A stretch of 64,000 nucleotides of DNA from Pantoea sp. WMus005 (GCF_013415305.1 NZ_JACBXU010000003.1:310001-374000); one strand, 5' to 3'; numbered from the stretch's first letter, positions 34,437-43,864 are shown. Numbers and translations are program-made. The notes: generated from the sequence alone by a model not told the origin.

Positions 34437-35336
34437 ATGGGACTGAACACAGTGGTTCTGGCTGGTGTTACCGGAGACCTTGGAGGTCGCATTGGTCTGC
34501 AGCTTATGCACAAAGGGGGGCTGGTTCGGGCCATCATAAGGCCGACAACATCAAATGAAATCAGACGTACTCTTCAGGCACAAGGATTTGAATGTGTTGA
34601 AAGTTCGTATGATTTAGCCTCTTTGACCGCCTTATGTCGCGGGGCTGACTGTGTGGTATCTGCTATTAACGGTCTTGAGGATACGATTATCACTCAACAG
34701 GGTGCCTTACTTGATGCGGCTGTGGCCGCTGGCGTACCACGATTTATCCCTTCAGATTTTTCACTGGATTATACCAGGACACAGCCGGGCCAGAATCGGA
34801 ATATGGATCTACGGCGTTTATTTCGGGCACGGTTAAACGCAGCACCGATTCAGGCTACATCAATACTGAATGGCGCTTTCTCAACGGTCCTGACTCAGGA
34901 TGCACCTATCTTGCTGCCGAAATGGAACCGTGTGTTGCATTGGGGACACAAGAGTCAAATGCTGAACTTTACGACTAAAAATGATGTTGCTGACTTTACG
35001 GCAGATGCGGCATTAGATAGAAACTCACCGCGTGATCTCCGAATTGCGGGTGGCAGCGCTTCACCTCAGGAAATAGCAAGTATTGCCTCCCAGCTCTCTG
35101 GAAAGAAGTACCGAACTATACGCGCGGGCAGTATTAACACGCTTAGCTGGGCAATTTCATTGATTAAAACAGTGGCACCCTCTCCTCATGATATTTTCCC
35201 TGCCTGGCAAGGTATGCAATACCTGCGCGATATGATGAGCGGACGAGGTTTGCTGACGCCGCTGGACAACGAGCGTTATGGAAAAAAAGACTGGACGAAT
35301 ATTGAAACAATGTTGGCGACGCTCTTAATTACCTGA
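34437..35336 (+). CDS. NmrA-like NAD(P)-binding protein (isoflavone-reductase type)
   Basis: A 299-residue atypical SDR: LAGVTGDLGGRIGLQLMHKG is the G-x-x-G-x-x-G cofactor motif at residues 8-19, followed by VRAIIRP with the NADP-phosphate-binding Arg, then GVPRFIPSDFSLDY. This order matches NmrA/isoflavone reductase-like proteins, which reduce aromatic substrates or sense NADP. It probably forms an operon with the epoxide hydrolase 17 bases downstream. Confidence 0.82.
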   Translation: MGLNTVVLAGVTGDLGGRIGLQLMHKGGLVRAIIRPTTSNEIRRTLQAQGFECVESSYDLASLTALCRGADCVVSAINGLEDTIITQQGALLDAAVAAGVPRFIPSDFSLDYTRTQPGQNRNMDLRRLFRARLNAAPIQATSILNGAFSTVLTQDAPILLPKWNRVLHWGHKSQMLNFTTKNDVADFTADAALDRNSPRDLRIAGGSASPQEIASIASQLSGKKYRTIRAGSINTLSWAISLIKTVAPSPHDIFPAWQGMQYLRDMMSGRGLLTPLDNERYGKKDWTNIETMLATLLIT

Positions 35337-35353
35337 ATTAAAAAGGATGTATC

Positions 35354-36508
35354 ATGAAAGCCATTATTTCACCCATGAAACTGGATATTGCTCAGGCAGA
35401 TCTTGATGACCTTACCGATCGTCTTGATCGAATTCGCTGGCCGAGTGCTTCGCCAATAGAGGGTACTCAGCAAGGGCCGTCATTACAAAATCTTCAGGCA
35501 CTTGTAACGCACTGGCGTACATCGTATGACTGGCGGCGATGTGAGCATAAGTTAAATTCTTTAGGTCAAAGCCTCACGACTATTGACGGCATTGACATTC
35601 ATTTTTTGCATATTCGATCAAAACACGAAAACGCAATGCCGTTGCTTCTTACACACGGATGGCCTGGCTCGGTACTTGAATTCAGACATATCATTGACCC
35701 CTTAGTTAACCCTACAGCGCATGGAGGCACTGAACAGGACGCTTTTCATTTAGTTATACCGTCTATGCCCGGTTTTGGCTTTTCGGGTAAGCCAACTGAA
35801 CCTGGCTGGCATATCGGTCGTATTGCGCAGGCCTGGGTTGAATTAATGTCCCGTCTTGAATACAGCCGCTGGGGAGCACAGGGTGGAGACTGGGGGGCTT
35901 TGGTCACTCAAACACTCGCTCAAATGAATCCGCCAGGCCTGACCGGTATTCACTTAAACTTTGTGCCTTTTCAGCCCACCGGGCAGGAAGTCGCAGACGC
36001 AACAAAAGAAGAGCAAAAAATGCTCGCTGATGCCAAACGATACAGTACTGACTATGCTGCTTACATGAATCTTATGAGTACACGTCCACAATCAGTTGCA
36101 TTTGGTCTGTCCGATTCACCAGTGGGTTTGGCTGCCTGGATCTATGCTTTATTTCAGGACGTTTCAGACAGCGACAGGCAGCCTGAACGTATATTTTCAC
36201 TCGATGATATGCTCGATGACATTATGCTTTATTGGCTTCCAAACGCTGGCCCCACTTCTGCCCGATTATATTGGGAGAGTATGCAGGCAATGCGTAACCG
36301 TCCTGAAGCGTATGACAAAATACGGATACCCACCGGCATCAGTATGTTTCCTGCAGAACAAGTCCGACTGTCCGAACAATGGGCAAAGAATCGATTTGAA
36401 AAGTTAGTGCACTTTGCAGAACATATTCGTGGTGGTCACTTTGCCGCAATGGAGGCGCCTGAAAGTTTAGTTTCAGATATTCGCCAGACTTTTCTCACGC
36501 TGCGCTAA
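35354..36508 (+). CDS. Epoxide hydrolase (EHN-domain, juvenile-hormone-EH type)
   Basis: A 384-residue alpha/beta hydrolase with the N-terminal EHN domain (residues about 5-115, with the RWP motif in RIRWP and W-R-T/C region). The oxyanion motif HGWPGS, the nucleophile Asp in QGGDWGALV, and the final catalytic His in RGGHFAAMEAPE are in place. It hydrolyses epoxides to diols through an Asp-ester. AAAAGGA precedes the ATG at 35354. Confidence 0.88.
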   Translation: MKAIISPMKLDIAQADLDDLTDRLDRIRWPSASPIEGTQQGPSLQNLQALVTHWRTSYDWRRCEHKLNSLGQSLTTIDGIDIHFLHIRSKHENAMPLLLTHGWPGSVLEFRHIIDPLVNPTAHGGTEQDAFHLVIPSMPGFGFSGKPTEPGWHIGRIAQAWVELMSRLEYSRWGAQGGDWGALVTQTLAQMNPPGLTGIHLNFVPFQPTGQEVADATKEEQKMLADAKRYSTDYAAYMNLMSTRPQSVAFGLSDSPVGLAAWIYALFQDVSDSDRQPERIFSLDDMLDDIMLYWLPNAGPTSARLYWESMQAMRNRPEAYDKIRIPTGISMFPAEQVRLSEQWAKNRFEKLVHFAEHIRGGHFAAMEAPESLVSDIRQTFLTLR

Positions 36509-36989
36509 CAGGTTTATTATCGGGAAAGCCCATTTAGCGCTGTCCTTTTTTTGATCACGTACTACTGATAAATTCTTATTACTGTCAGCGTTCATGTCGG
36601 GAATGAAGCCTGACCGCTCAGTCTTGCGCCGCTGGCTGCTAAAGAGGGTTCCTTTTCGAAGCTGAATGTTATTTTTTCTATAAAACCATGAGGGAGTCCC
36701 TGCATACGTACTTTATTTTCTAACGAACTGCGGACGCAATCTGTTGCTGACTGTGTGAATTCATTTAATTCTCTTCATGGGTCCTGTGCAGCATCGCTGC
36801 TGCTTTACGGGTACAGAAAAAAAGGGGGGTGAGTGGCGCAACAGCCATAATGCATAAATTATCGCGGAAAAGTATTTTAACGGCGGGGAATATTAACGAT
36901 CAGCTGAGTACATCATCTTAGTAGATCTGCTGTTATCCTGAAGCAGTGTTAATAATTAACAGATTCAGAACAGTTGACGCTCATTAATT
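36509..36989. other. Intergenic stretch without a recognised gene
   Basis: A+T-rich, with no coding frame of note. Nothing structured was seen apart from the hairpin listed at 36990. Confidence 0.4.
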
Positions 36990-37010
36990 ACCGGACAAAA
37001 CGTGTCCGGT
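36990..37010 (-). terminator. Hairpin after the small glycine-rich gene
   Basis: Perfect 8-bp arms (36990-36997 and 37003-37010) with a five-base loop, 34 bases after the reverse-strand gene's stop. Confidence 0.55.
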
Positions 37011-37043
37011 AACCGCTGGTTTACCTCAGCATTAGCTTTCAGC

Positions 37044-37274
37044 TTAGTTTTGTGCCGGCTGAGCCTGCTGGTTTTTGTCAGCTTCTTTATGTTTTTTCTT
37101 CGCCATATGATGGCCGACTGCGCAGCCTGCTGCTGCCCCGGCGACACCATGATGAGCAACATGACCTGCAACGCCTCCCACTGCGGCGCCTTTCAGACAT
37201 CCTTCGGCATTAGCCGGTAAATTCACTGACAAAAACAGGCCAGTAGCAATAACGATAACTGATAATTTTTTCAT
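37044..37274 (-). CDS. Small secreted glycine/histidine-rich protein
   Basis: A 76-residue protein: signal peptide (cleavage near ANA, residue 22), then a glycine-zipper-like stretch CLKGAAVGGVAGHVAHHGVAGAAAGCAVGHH with two cysteines and five histidines, then a Lys- and Gln-rich tail. The pattern resembles small YMGG/glycine-zipper envelope proteins. The two Cys and spaced His could bind a metal, but that is a guess. Confidence 0.7.
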   Translation of the reverse strand: MKKLSVIVIATGLFLSVNLPANAEGCLKGAAVGGVAGHVAHHGVAGAAAGCAVGHHMAKKKHKEADKNQQAQPAQN

Positions 37275-37277
37275 CAC

Positions 37278-38177
37278 GTAATATCCTGATAGTCATAGTT
37301 GCACATTGAACTCATCAGAGCATAGCCATAGTCTGTGGCGTTTCGCTGTCCGCGATACAGTAATCATGAAGTTAGTTACCTGTGGTTACGCTTTTCACAC
37401 AATAAGCAGAGCAGTTGGCGATTTATTAATCATAACTTCAACTCTTCAGCACCCTGAGATGGCATTTCAGTCAGATTTTATAAGCCACCTGCCCGGGGGA
37501 CTGGCCTTCACACCTGGAAGCCATCAGCCTCGCGTTCAATGTAAAACATGCCAGTGGCCCGAGCAGAGTAGCCAGTTAAGACTCCCGCAAGGTAAGCATC
37601 ACTTCTGACAACGGTCACTGCGCGCCTCAGGATTCTGCTGGCAGTTATTTTAAGACAGGAAAAAATTGATATTAATTAAACAATGATTAAACACAGTTGC
37701 TGAATAATAATTTAAACCTGCTTCGTTTAACATGCAGAAATAGTGTGCAAAGCTTCCGGCCTAAATAAATTCTTAAGAAGCCGCATTTATAAAATCCCTA
37801 TAAAGTTCATCAAAAATAAAATAAATAAAACTTGATCCTGAATAGCGGAAATTGTTCAAATCAGATCATGCAATCAGCAGGAGTGTGAGTGTTTAAGCAT
37901 TCTTTTTTGAGCATTAAGCATAAACAGAATCTAAATAGAAAATTTTCATAAAATATCTGCAGTGCTGTTTAACCTGGCGATACTTATTAGCGATATACTG
38001 ATTTGGTGTAACGTGATGTGTGATTAAGACATGAGGATGAGATTTAGCGTCAAACCTTAATTTATCCTTAAGCTCAGCATAAATAATCCATCCACAACAA
38101 TTTCTTTTATTTTTAACCTGTTCGGAAAGCGTTCCGTTAATGCTCTCCTTTGATCAACTAATTTAAATGGCACTATC
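37278..38177. other. 900-base A+T-rich stretch without a recognised gene
   Basis: The second half (37640-38000) is notably A+T-rich. A forward frame at 37306-37608 has no ribosome site or family features. The promoter for the SDR gene at 38178 should lie near the end. No repeats or dyads of note were seen. Confidence 0.5.
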
Positions 38178-39287
38178 ATGAAAAAAATCCTTATTACTGG
38201 TTCTACTGGTTTTTTAGGCGGGGCTGTCGTTGCAAATTTATTACAGAACAGGGTTAAGGATCGACTGTTGCTGCTGGTCAGAGGCGAGACTGTTGAGGAG
38301 GCGCTAAACAGGCTTAAAGCAAACCTGAAAAATTTTGGCTTAAGTGAGTCAATTATCAACACGATAGCACCTGAAAACATCATTCTGGGTGATCTGGCTT
38401 TAACTGAGAACTTTATTAGTGACTCACGTATTGACGACATTACCCACGTCATTAACTGTGCTGCCGTTGCCTCTTTTGGTAACAATCCCACTATCTGGAA
38501 AGTGAATGTTGAAGGCACATTCAGGTTCGCTGAACGCATGAGCCGCGTCGCGGGACTAAAGAAATTCATTCACGTTGGTACCGCAATGTCATGCGCGCCG
38601 GAACCTGGCTCGCTGGTCACTGAGGGCGGACTCAATTCCAGCCGGGATCAGCATGTCGTCGAATATACGTGGAGTAAGGCCTCGATTGAAAAGCTAATGA
38701 CCGAAAAGCTACCGGATCTGCCGCTGGTTATTGCCCGGCCATCAATTGTAGTGGGTCATTCCGATCAAGGCTGTCTGCCGTCAGCCAGTATTTTCTGGGT
38801 ATTCCGCATGGCGCTGGCACTCGGAAAATTCACCTGCGACCTGGATGATCGTATTGATGTGGTTCCGGTTGATTACTGTGCCGATGCGCTGGTCTTACTG
38901 CTTGACGCACAAGACGTCATCAATGAGGTGATCCATATCTCTGCCGGCACACAGAGTAGTGTGACTTTCGCAGAAATTGACGAGGCAATGGCAAAAGCAT
39001 CCGGGAGCAGGGCGCTCGGCGTTGATTATCAGAAGGTTTCCTATAAACAGCTTTCTGACAGCAGAAGAACCTTTAAGGATCTGTTCGGGCCTTGCAACGA
39101 ACGAATCATGCTGCGCGCCATGAATTTGTACGGGCATTTCTCAAACCTGAATGTGGTCTTTGATAATTCCAAACTGCTGCAGCTTGGCATGAAGAAACCT
39201 TCCCGGTTCACTGATTATCTGGATCGCTGCGTAGTAACGACGCGTGATTCAACGATTGCCGAACTGATGCAGGTCGATTTCAAATAG
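38178..39287 (+). CDS. Extended SDR, thioester-reductase/male-sterility-like
   Basis: A 369-residue NAD(P)-dependent reductase with the extended-SDR motif TGSTGFLGG at residues 7-15, then LLLLVRG, INCAA (NNAA-type), IHVGTAMS with the catalytic Ser, and YTWSKASIEKL with Tyr-x-x-x-Lys. The VIARPSIVVG element and the long helix after residue 30 match the NAD_binding_4 (thioester reductase, fatty acyl-CoA reductase) family. Such domains release acyl-CoA or carrier-bound acids as aldehydes or alcohols, usually fused to a synthetase; here it stands alone. A weak ribosome site precedes the ATG. Confidence 0.75.
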   Translation: MKKILITGSTGFLGGAVVANLLQNRVKDRLLLLVRGETVEEALNRLKANLKNFGLSESIINTIAPENIILGDLALTENFISDSRIDDITHVINCAAVASFGNNPTIWKVNVEGTFRFAERMSRVAGLKKFIHVGTAMSCAPEPGSLVTEGGLNSSRDQHVVEYTWSKASIEKLMTEKLPDLPLVIARPSIVVGHSDQGCLPSASIFWVFRMALALGKFTCDLDDRIDVVPVDYCADALVLLLDAQDVINEVIHISAGTQSSVTFAEIDEAMAKASGSRALGVDYQKVSYKQLSDSRRTFKDLFGPCNERIMLRAMNLYGHFSNLNVVFDNSKLLQLGMKKPSRFTDYLDRCVVTTRDSTIAELMQVDFK

Positions 39288-39296
39288 TCAGTCAGG

Positions 39297-39323
39297 ATAG
39301 CCCGGGAATAAAACCCGGGCTAT
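39297..39323 (+). terminator. Hairpin after the SDR gene
   Basis: Perfect 10-bp arms (39297-39306 and 39314-39323) with a seven-base loop, ten bases past the SDR stop; the U-run is weak. Confidence 0.65.
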
Positions 39324-39399
39324 TGCCCGTTAAAACCCCATAGAAAGACCTGCATCAGACATCGAAAACTTTCTCAGAATCCGTCAAAACACGCCTTAA

Positions 39400-39428
39400 T
39401 GACTCCAGACTTATTAGGTCTGGAGTCA
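39400..39428. repeat. Perfect 11-bp inverted repeat upstream of the recombinase
   Basis: Arms TGACTCCAGAC (39400-39410) and its exact complement (39418-39428) with a seven-base loop. It lies 54 bases before the recombinase start. It could be a second terminator, or a binding or attachment site of the recombinase. Confidence 0.6.
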
Positions 39429-39482
39429 CAGATAAAGTGTCGTTAGAATGGCCCGCTTCACATGTAGTAAACAGGCATCAAA

Positions 39483-40589
39483 ATGACGACAGATTTAACT
39501 CACACCGACGACCATTCTGCGCATGTCGGGCGCCATGTCATGATCTGGCTGAAGCAGGTGAAGACCGCTTCGCTTGGCGAGCTGGATAATTTTGGTGATG
39601 AAGGCACGGTAGAGCAGGTGATGAAGGTCTGGGTAAAACTGTCTTTGCTGATCAGCCGGCGACGGCCTGAGATCGCCATCTCTTCTCTGCTGAAACATGT
39701 CCTGCCCAACATCGGTTCGCAGCCACTCAAAACGCTAAACCGTCTCCGCCTCAACCGGCTTTACAACATCCTGATCGCTGACGGTAAAAAAGAAGAGGCG
39801 CGTCGGGTATTTGCACTGACCAAACAATTCCTCGCCTGGGCGGAGATGCAGGGCTATCTCGAACATTCACCCCTCGCTTCCATGAAAAAACGGGATGTTG
39901 CAGGTCGTGCTACGCCGCCGCGCAGTCGGCAACTCACTGACGCGGAAATCTGGGTTTTCTGGCACGGACTGGATAACTGGGCATTATCGGAGCAGGCGCG
40001 CTGGGCGCTGCGTTTATGTCTGGTCAGCGCCCGACGGCCGGATGAGATTGTTCAGGCGCAGAAAGCCGAGTTTGATCTGCCGTTAGGATTGTGGATGCAG
40101 GGTACACGCAATAAATCGCAGCGCGAGCATGTGCTGCCGATTTCACCCCTGATGCGTCAGTGCATTGAAGCGTTGCTGCGCGCCGCCGATCCCGACTCAC
40201 CCTGGCTCGTTCCCGCGCCCCGCGATCCCCAACAACCGCTGTCAAAAGGCGCGCTGAATCAGGCACTGCGCCGGATGATCCGCGCGCCAAGAGGGCTGGG
40301 GCTGGAGGCTTTTACCCCTCGCGACCTGCGTCGCACCGCGCGGTCCAAACTTTCCGCCCTCGATTCGCCGAATGACGTTGCCCGAAAAATCATGAACCAT
40401 GCGCTGGAAGGCATCGACAGGGTTTACGACACTCATGACTATCTGAGCCAGATGCGCAGCGCGATGAACATCTTTTCAGATGCGGTTGAGCAGATTATTG
40501 AGTGCGACAGTTATCATCTTCTGCGACATCGCTATGAGGGTGAGACTCTCTCCCTGGACGATCTCTCTGTCATGGCGATGTCGCGCTAA
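39483..40589 (+). CDS. Tyrosine recombinase / integrase
   Basis: A 368-residue site-specific recombinase. The catalytic part spans residues about 150-350: the first Arg in LCLVSARRPDEI, then TPRDLRRTARSKLS (where the usual H-x-x-R has Arg-Asp in place of the His), the second His in IMNHAL, and the nucleophile Tyr in GIDRVYDTHDYLSQM. This C-terminus is like P4-type integrases, but the N-terminal DUF4102 arm is replaced by a SAM-like core-binding domain. No tRNA or direct repeat marking an island end was seen. It converges on pagP with seven bases between. Confidence 0.85.
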   Translation: MTTDLTHTDDHSAHVGRHVMIWLKQVKTASLGELDNFGDEGTVEQVMKVWVKLSLLISRRRPEIAISSLLKHVLPNIGSQPLKTLNRLRLNRLYNILIADGKKEEARRVFALTKQFLAWAEMQGYLEHSPLASMKKRDVAGRATPPRSRQLTDAEIWVFWHGLDNWALSEQARWALRLCLVSARRPDEIVQAQKAEFDLPLGLWMQGTRNKSQREHVLPISPLMRQCIEALLRAADPDSPWLVPAPRDPQQPLSKGALNQALRRMIRAPRGLGLEAFTPRDLRRTARSKLSALDSPNDVARKIMNHALEGIDRVYDTHDYLSQMRSAMNIFSDAVEQIIECDSYHLLRHRYEGETLSLDDLSVMAMSR

Positions 40590-40596
40590 ATAACGA

Positions 40597-41166
40597 TCAG
40601 AAGTGATAGCGAAGCCAGGCAAAATAAACATTCCCGTTGTTGTGGGTGCCCGGAATATAGGTCATCTGGAAGTCGAGATCGCCATAGCCGATGGAAGCCA
40701 GCGGCAGGACGGCAGGCACCGGCATATAGTCCCAGTTATGCCTGGCAGTGACGCCCACTGTGTAACCTGCGCCCCAGTGAAAATTCTGGTCGGCCAGCGG
40801 CCGCCAGGTTGCCACCCAGCCATAGCCACCAAAGGGTTCCCATTTGTTAAAAGAATCCTTAAATGCCATCAGGTAGAGGCCGTGCCAGTTTCCTTTTTCA
40901 TCGTAGCGGGAGATACCACCGCCCGCGCCCCAGGGTCTTTCATTATATTTATCGATGTGTTCACGGTCATAAGTGGCACGATTGTGCCAGGTAATGGCGG
41001 GCAAATAAAAGTCGATACCCTCTGGCTGGTGCCATGTCGTGGCAACATTATCACTGAAGCTTTCCCAGCCCGCATTTACATTCTGCATTAACGTGGCGGC
41101 ATGAGCTGAAAACAGACTAAAAACGGACGTCATCATCAGCGCTTTAAGAGGTAAGATTTTGCGCAT
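40597..41166 (-). CDS. pagP: Lipid A palmitoyltransferase PagP
   Basis: A 189-residue outer-membrane enzyme with a signal peptide (cleavage after AHA, residue 24). It follows E. coli PagP closely: PAITWH with the catalytic His, [28 protein letters not shown] with the Asp-Ser pair, and [24 protein letters not shown] at the end. It moves a palmitate from a phospholipid to lipid A, which helps survive host peptides. Confidence 0.94.
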   Translation of the reverse strand: MRKILPLKALMMTSVFSLFSAHAATLMQNVNAGWESFSDNVATTWHQPEGIDFYLPAITWHNRATYDREHIDKYNERPWGAGGGISRYDEKGNWHGLYLMAFKDSFNKWEPFGGYGWVATWRPLADQNFHWGAGYTVGVTARHNWDYMPVPAVLPLASIGYGDLDFQMTYIPGTHNNGNVYFAWLRYHF

Positions 41167-41606
41167 GTACTTATTCCTGCAATATCTGGTGTTAAATAAG
41201 GAAAAAAATGGCTTAAGGCGGGTATTGTTGCATCAGGAAGGAAAACTTCAGTTAAATGAGCGGCTATTACAGGATTTTTTAATTAATTAAAGCGAACGAA
41301 ATTCACCTGGCCTTGCTCATTCAGCAGGCATAATCAGGTAAAGCATGTCTTCTTCTGGTTATCGCCTTGTATAACCTCATCTCGCCCAAAAATCCCCTGA
41401 AAAATTTCGCATTATTCATTAACAAAATCTTGCATTGATAATCGCAATGCGTATATTTCTCATTTGCTTTAAATGTTAATCACACCCGCGCGAAGGCGCT
41501 CACGGAAAGGTTTTGATTCCTCAAACCTTAAGCAGGGCAGCAATGCTCGCAGGACGCAGGGTCGTGACAGTGGCAGCTCAAAAACATAAAGATAATTGAG
41601 GAATTA
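41167..41606. promoter_or_regulatory. Divergent pagP / ferrioxamine receptor promoter region
   Basis: A 440-base gap with no gene. It contains a Fur-like 19-mer at 41433-41451 (listed separately). The pagP promoter lies at the left side; I did not find a clear PhoP box. Confidence 0.5.
41433..41451 (+). promoter_or_regulatory. Candidate Fur box before the receptor gene
   Basis: A 19-base interrupted palindrome around GATAATCG; the outer nine-base arms match at seven of nine positions, in the style of Fur sites. It lies about 155 bases before the receptor start. Confidence 0.5.
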
Positions 41607-43820
41607 ATGAACGCTTTCGATCTTCAGCACGCCAGGGTGAAGAGCGCCTCTGCTCTTCAACGTCCATTCCGCCTCTCCTTACTGACTTTTTTGGTCGGCT
41701 CATCGCTGACGCATAATATTGCTCATGCGGCAGAGACGCCTGTCAGCAATGATAAGACTCTGACCGTGACAGCTTCAGCCGATGATGCCGTGACAACGTC
41801 ACCTCAGACCGATTACAGCGTTCCGGTTACCCGTGCGGGCACGAAAATGCTGGGTACCGTGCGTGATGTGCCGCAGTCAGTTAGCATTGTGAGTAAGCAA
41901 CGAATGGCGGATCAGCAACTTCAGTCGCTGAATGATGTGCTGGTAAACACCACCGGCATCCGGGGCATCAGTGGGGATATGGACCGCACCAACTACTATG
42001 CGCGCGGGTTTATGATCGACAACTACATGGTTGATGGTATTCCTACCGCGTTTGCAGAACGCTGGAATCTGGGCGATGCGCAGACCGATATGGCGCTGTA
42101 TGAGCGCGTTGAAGTGGTTCGCGGGGCGACCGGCCTGTTGACCGGGCCGGGAAATCCTTCAGCCGCCATCAACATGTTACGCAAACATGCGGACAGCAAA
42201 GAATTCGGCGGCACCGTCTCTGCCAGCTACGGCAGCTGGAACAAACAGCGTTATGTTGCCGATCTCTCTGCGCCGCTGAGTGAGTCAGGCAATGTGCGTG
42301 GCCGCCTGGTGGCTGGCTGGCAGGACAACAATAGCTTCATCGAACGCTACGGCGCGAAAAAACAGTTCATCTACGGCGTGGTAGACGCCGATCTGACTGA
42401 CTCTGCCACACTCTCTGTCGGTTATGAGTTCAGCCAGGTTAATACCGACTCCACCATGTGGGGCGGTGCACCACGCTGGTATACCGACGGCACACAGATT
42501 CATACCCGTCGCGGCTACAACACCGCGCCTGACTGGGCCTACAACGACAAAGAGAACCGCAAACTCTTTGTGAATCTGAAGCAGGATTTCGACAACGGCT
42601 GGAACATCACCCTGAACGGCGCGCACAACGAGATGCGTCTGGACAGTAAGCAGATCTATCTCGATGGTTATTTCGATCGTAATACCGGCGCGGGTGTCTC
42701 TTCCTATGCTAATTATCCGGTAGTGGGCGGAACCGGTTATAACACCGGCAAACGCAAAGTGGATGCAGTGGATGCCTTTGCCAGTGGACCGTATGAACTG
42801 CTGGGGCGTCAGCATGAGCTGATGGTGGGCGTCAATTACACCCGTCAGGATAACAAGTACTTCAGCACCTTTGAGAACATCTCTTCAGCGTCACTGGGTA
42901 ATTACAATGACTTTAACGGTCAGTATCCGGAATCTGCCTGGACGCCACGTTTGCCAGCCAGTGATAGCCAACTGGTCCGTCAGAAATCGACTTACATGGC
43001 GACCCGTCTGTCACTTGCCGATCCGCTGCACCTGATTCTCGGTGCCCGCTATACCAACTGGAACCGTGAAACCTTAACGGGCGAAGCGGAGGAAAATAAT
43101 ATCACTCCGTATGGCGGGCTGATTTATGACTTCGCAGAGAACTGGTCGGCTTACGCCAGCTATACCTCGGTATTCCAGCCTCAGGATTATCGTGATGCCA
43201 GTGGCGCCTACCTGTCGCCGGTCATCGGTAAAAACTACGAGGCAGGCCTGAAATCGGACTGGCTGGACAGCCGCTTAACCACCTCGGTATCGGTATTTCG
43301 CACTGAGCTGGATAACGCAGGTGAAGCGACTACCCAGACGATTCAGGGTTCAGGCGATGTTGCCTACATTGGTCGTAAAGGCGTGGTGAGTCGTGGCGTG
43401 GAATTCGAAGTCAACGGTGCATTAACTGACAACTGGCAGATGACTTTAGGTGGCACGCGCTACATTGCGGAAAACCGCGATGGCAGCACCTTTAATCCGC
43501 AACTGCCGCAGACCAGCTTTAACCTGTTCAGCAGCTATCGTCTTCCGATGCTGCAACAGCTGACGCTGGGTGGCGGCGTGAACTGGCAGACCCACGTCTG
43601 GAACGACGTCGGCGGCCCGGAAGGCAATGGCACCTGGCGCGCGCGTCAGGGCAGTTATGCGCTGGTTGATCTCTTTGCCCGCTATCAGGTGAACAAAAAT
43701 CTTTCGCTGCAGGGCAACCTGAACAATCTGTTCGACAAAGAGTATGACACCAACGTGGCCAGCTCCGTGGTCTATGGTAAACCACGTAACGTCTCGGTAA
43801 CGGCCAGTTACACCTTTTGA
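41607..43820 (+). CDS. foxA: TonB-dependent ferrioxamine-type siderophore receptor
   Basis: A 737-residue outer-membrane receptor. A long signal peptide ends near AHA (residue 41). A TonB-box-like stretch (KTLTVTAS) follows, then the plug domain with VPQSVSIVSKQRMADQQ, the Y-A-R-G-F strand and VEVVRGATGLLTGPGNPSAAINM, and the beta-barrel to the terminal Phe of VTASYTF. The plug follows hydroxamate receptors of the FoxA/FhuE type. Its place next to the desferrioxamine genes and a Fur-like site supports ferrioxamine as the ligand. GAGGA precedes the ATG. Confidence 0.85.
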   Translation: MNAFDLQHARVKSASALQRPFRLSLLTFLVGSSLTHNIAHAAETPVSNDKTLTVTASADDAVTTSPQTDYSVPVTRAGTKMLGTVRDVPQSVSIVSKQRMADQQLQSLNDVLVNTTGIRGISGDMDRTNYYARGFMIDNYMVDGIPTAFAERWNLGDAQTDMALYERVEVVRGATGLLTGPGNPSAAINMLRKHADSKEFGGTVSASYGSWNKQRYVADLSAPLSESGNVRGRLVAGWQDNNSFIERYGAKKQFIYGVVDADLTDSATLSVGYEFSQVNTDSTMWGGAPRWYTDGTQIHTRRGYNTAPDWAYNDKENRKLFVNLKQDFDNGWNITLNGAHNEMRLDSKQIYLDGYFDRNTGAGVSSYANYPVVGGTGYNTGKRKVDAVDAFASGPYELLGRQHELMVGVNYTRQDNKYFSTFENISSASLGNYNDFNGQYPESAWTPRLPASDSQLVRQKSTYMATRLSLADPLHLILGARYTNWNRETLTGEAEENNITPYGGLIYDFAENWSAYASYTSVFQPQDYRDASGAYLSPVIGKNYEAGLKSDWLDSRLTTSVSVFRTELDNAGEATTQTIQGSGDVAYIGRKGVVSRGVEFEVNGALTDNWQMTLGGTRYIAENRDGSTFNPQLPQTSFNLFSSYRLPMLQQLTLGGGVNWQTHVWNDVGGPEGNGTWRARQGSYALVDLFARYQVNKNLSLQGNLNNLFDKEYDTNVASSVVYGKPRNVSVTASYTF

Positions 43821-43830
43821 TTGTGGTAAC

Positions 43831-43864
43831 GGTGAAAAACGCCTCAGTTGAGGCGTTTTTCACC
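43831..43864. terminator. Bidirectional terminator shared by receptor and amidohydrolase genes
   Basis: A perfect 16-bp stem (43831-43846 and 43849-43864) with A5 before and T5 within the arms, so it works in both directions. It covers the last codons and stop of the reverse-strand M20 gene. Confidence 0.9.

Noticed and set aside
37306..37608. 100-codon forward open frame in the gene-poor stretch
   Set aside because: No ribosome site, no signal or domain, and codon use unlike the neighbours.
39483..40589. Recombinase taken as the edge of an integrative island
   Set aside because: No tRNA gene or direct att-like repeat was found by eye on either side, so island borders are not claimed.
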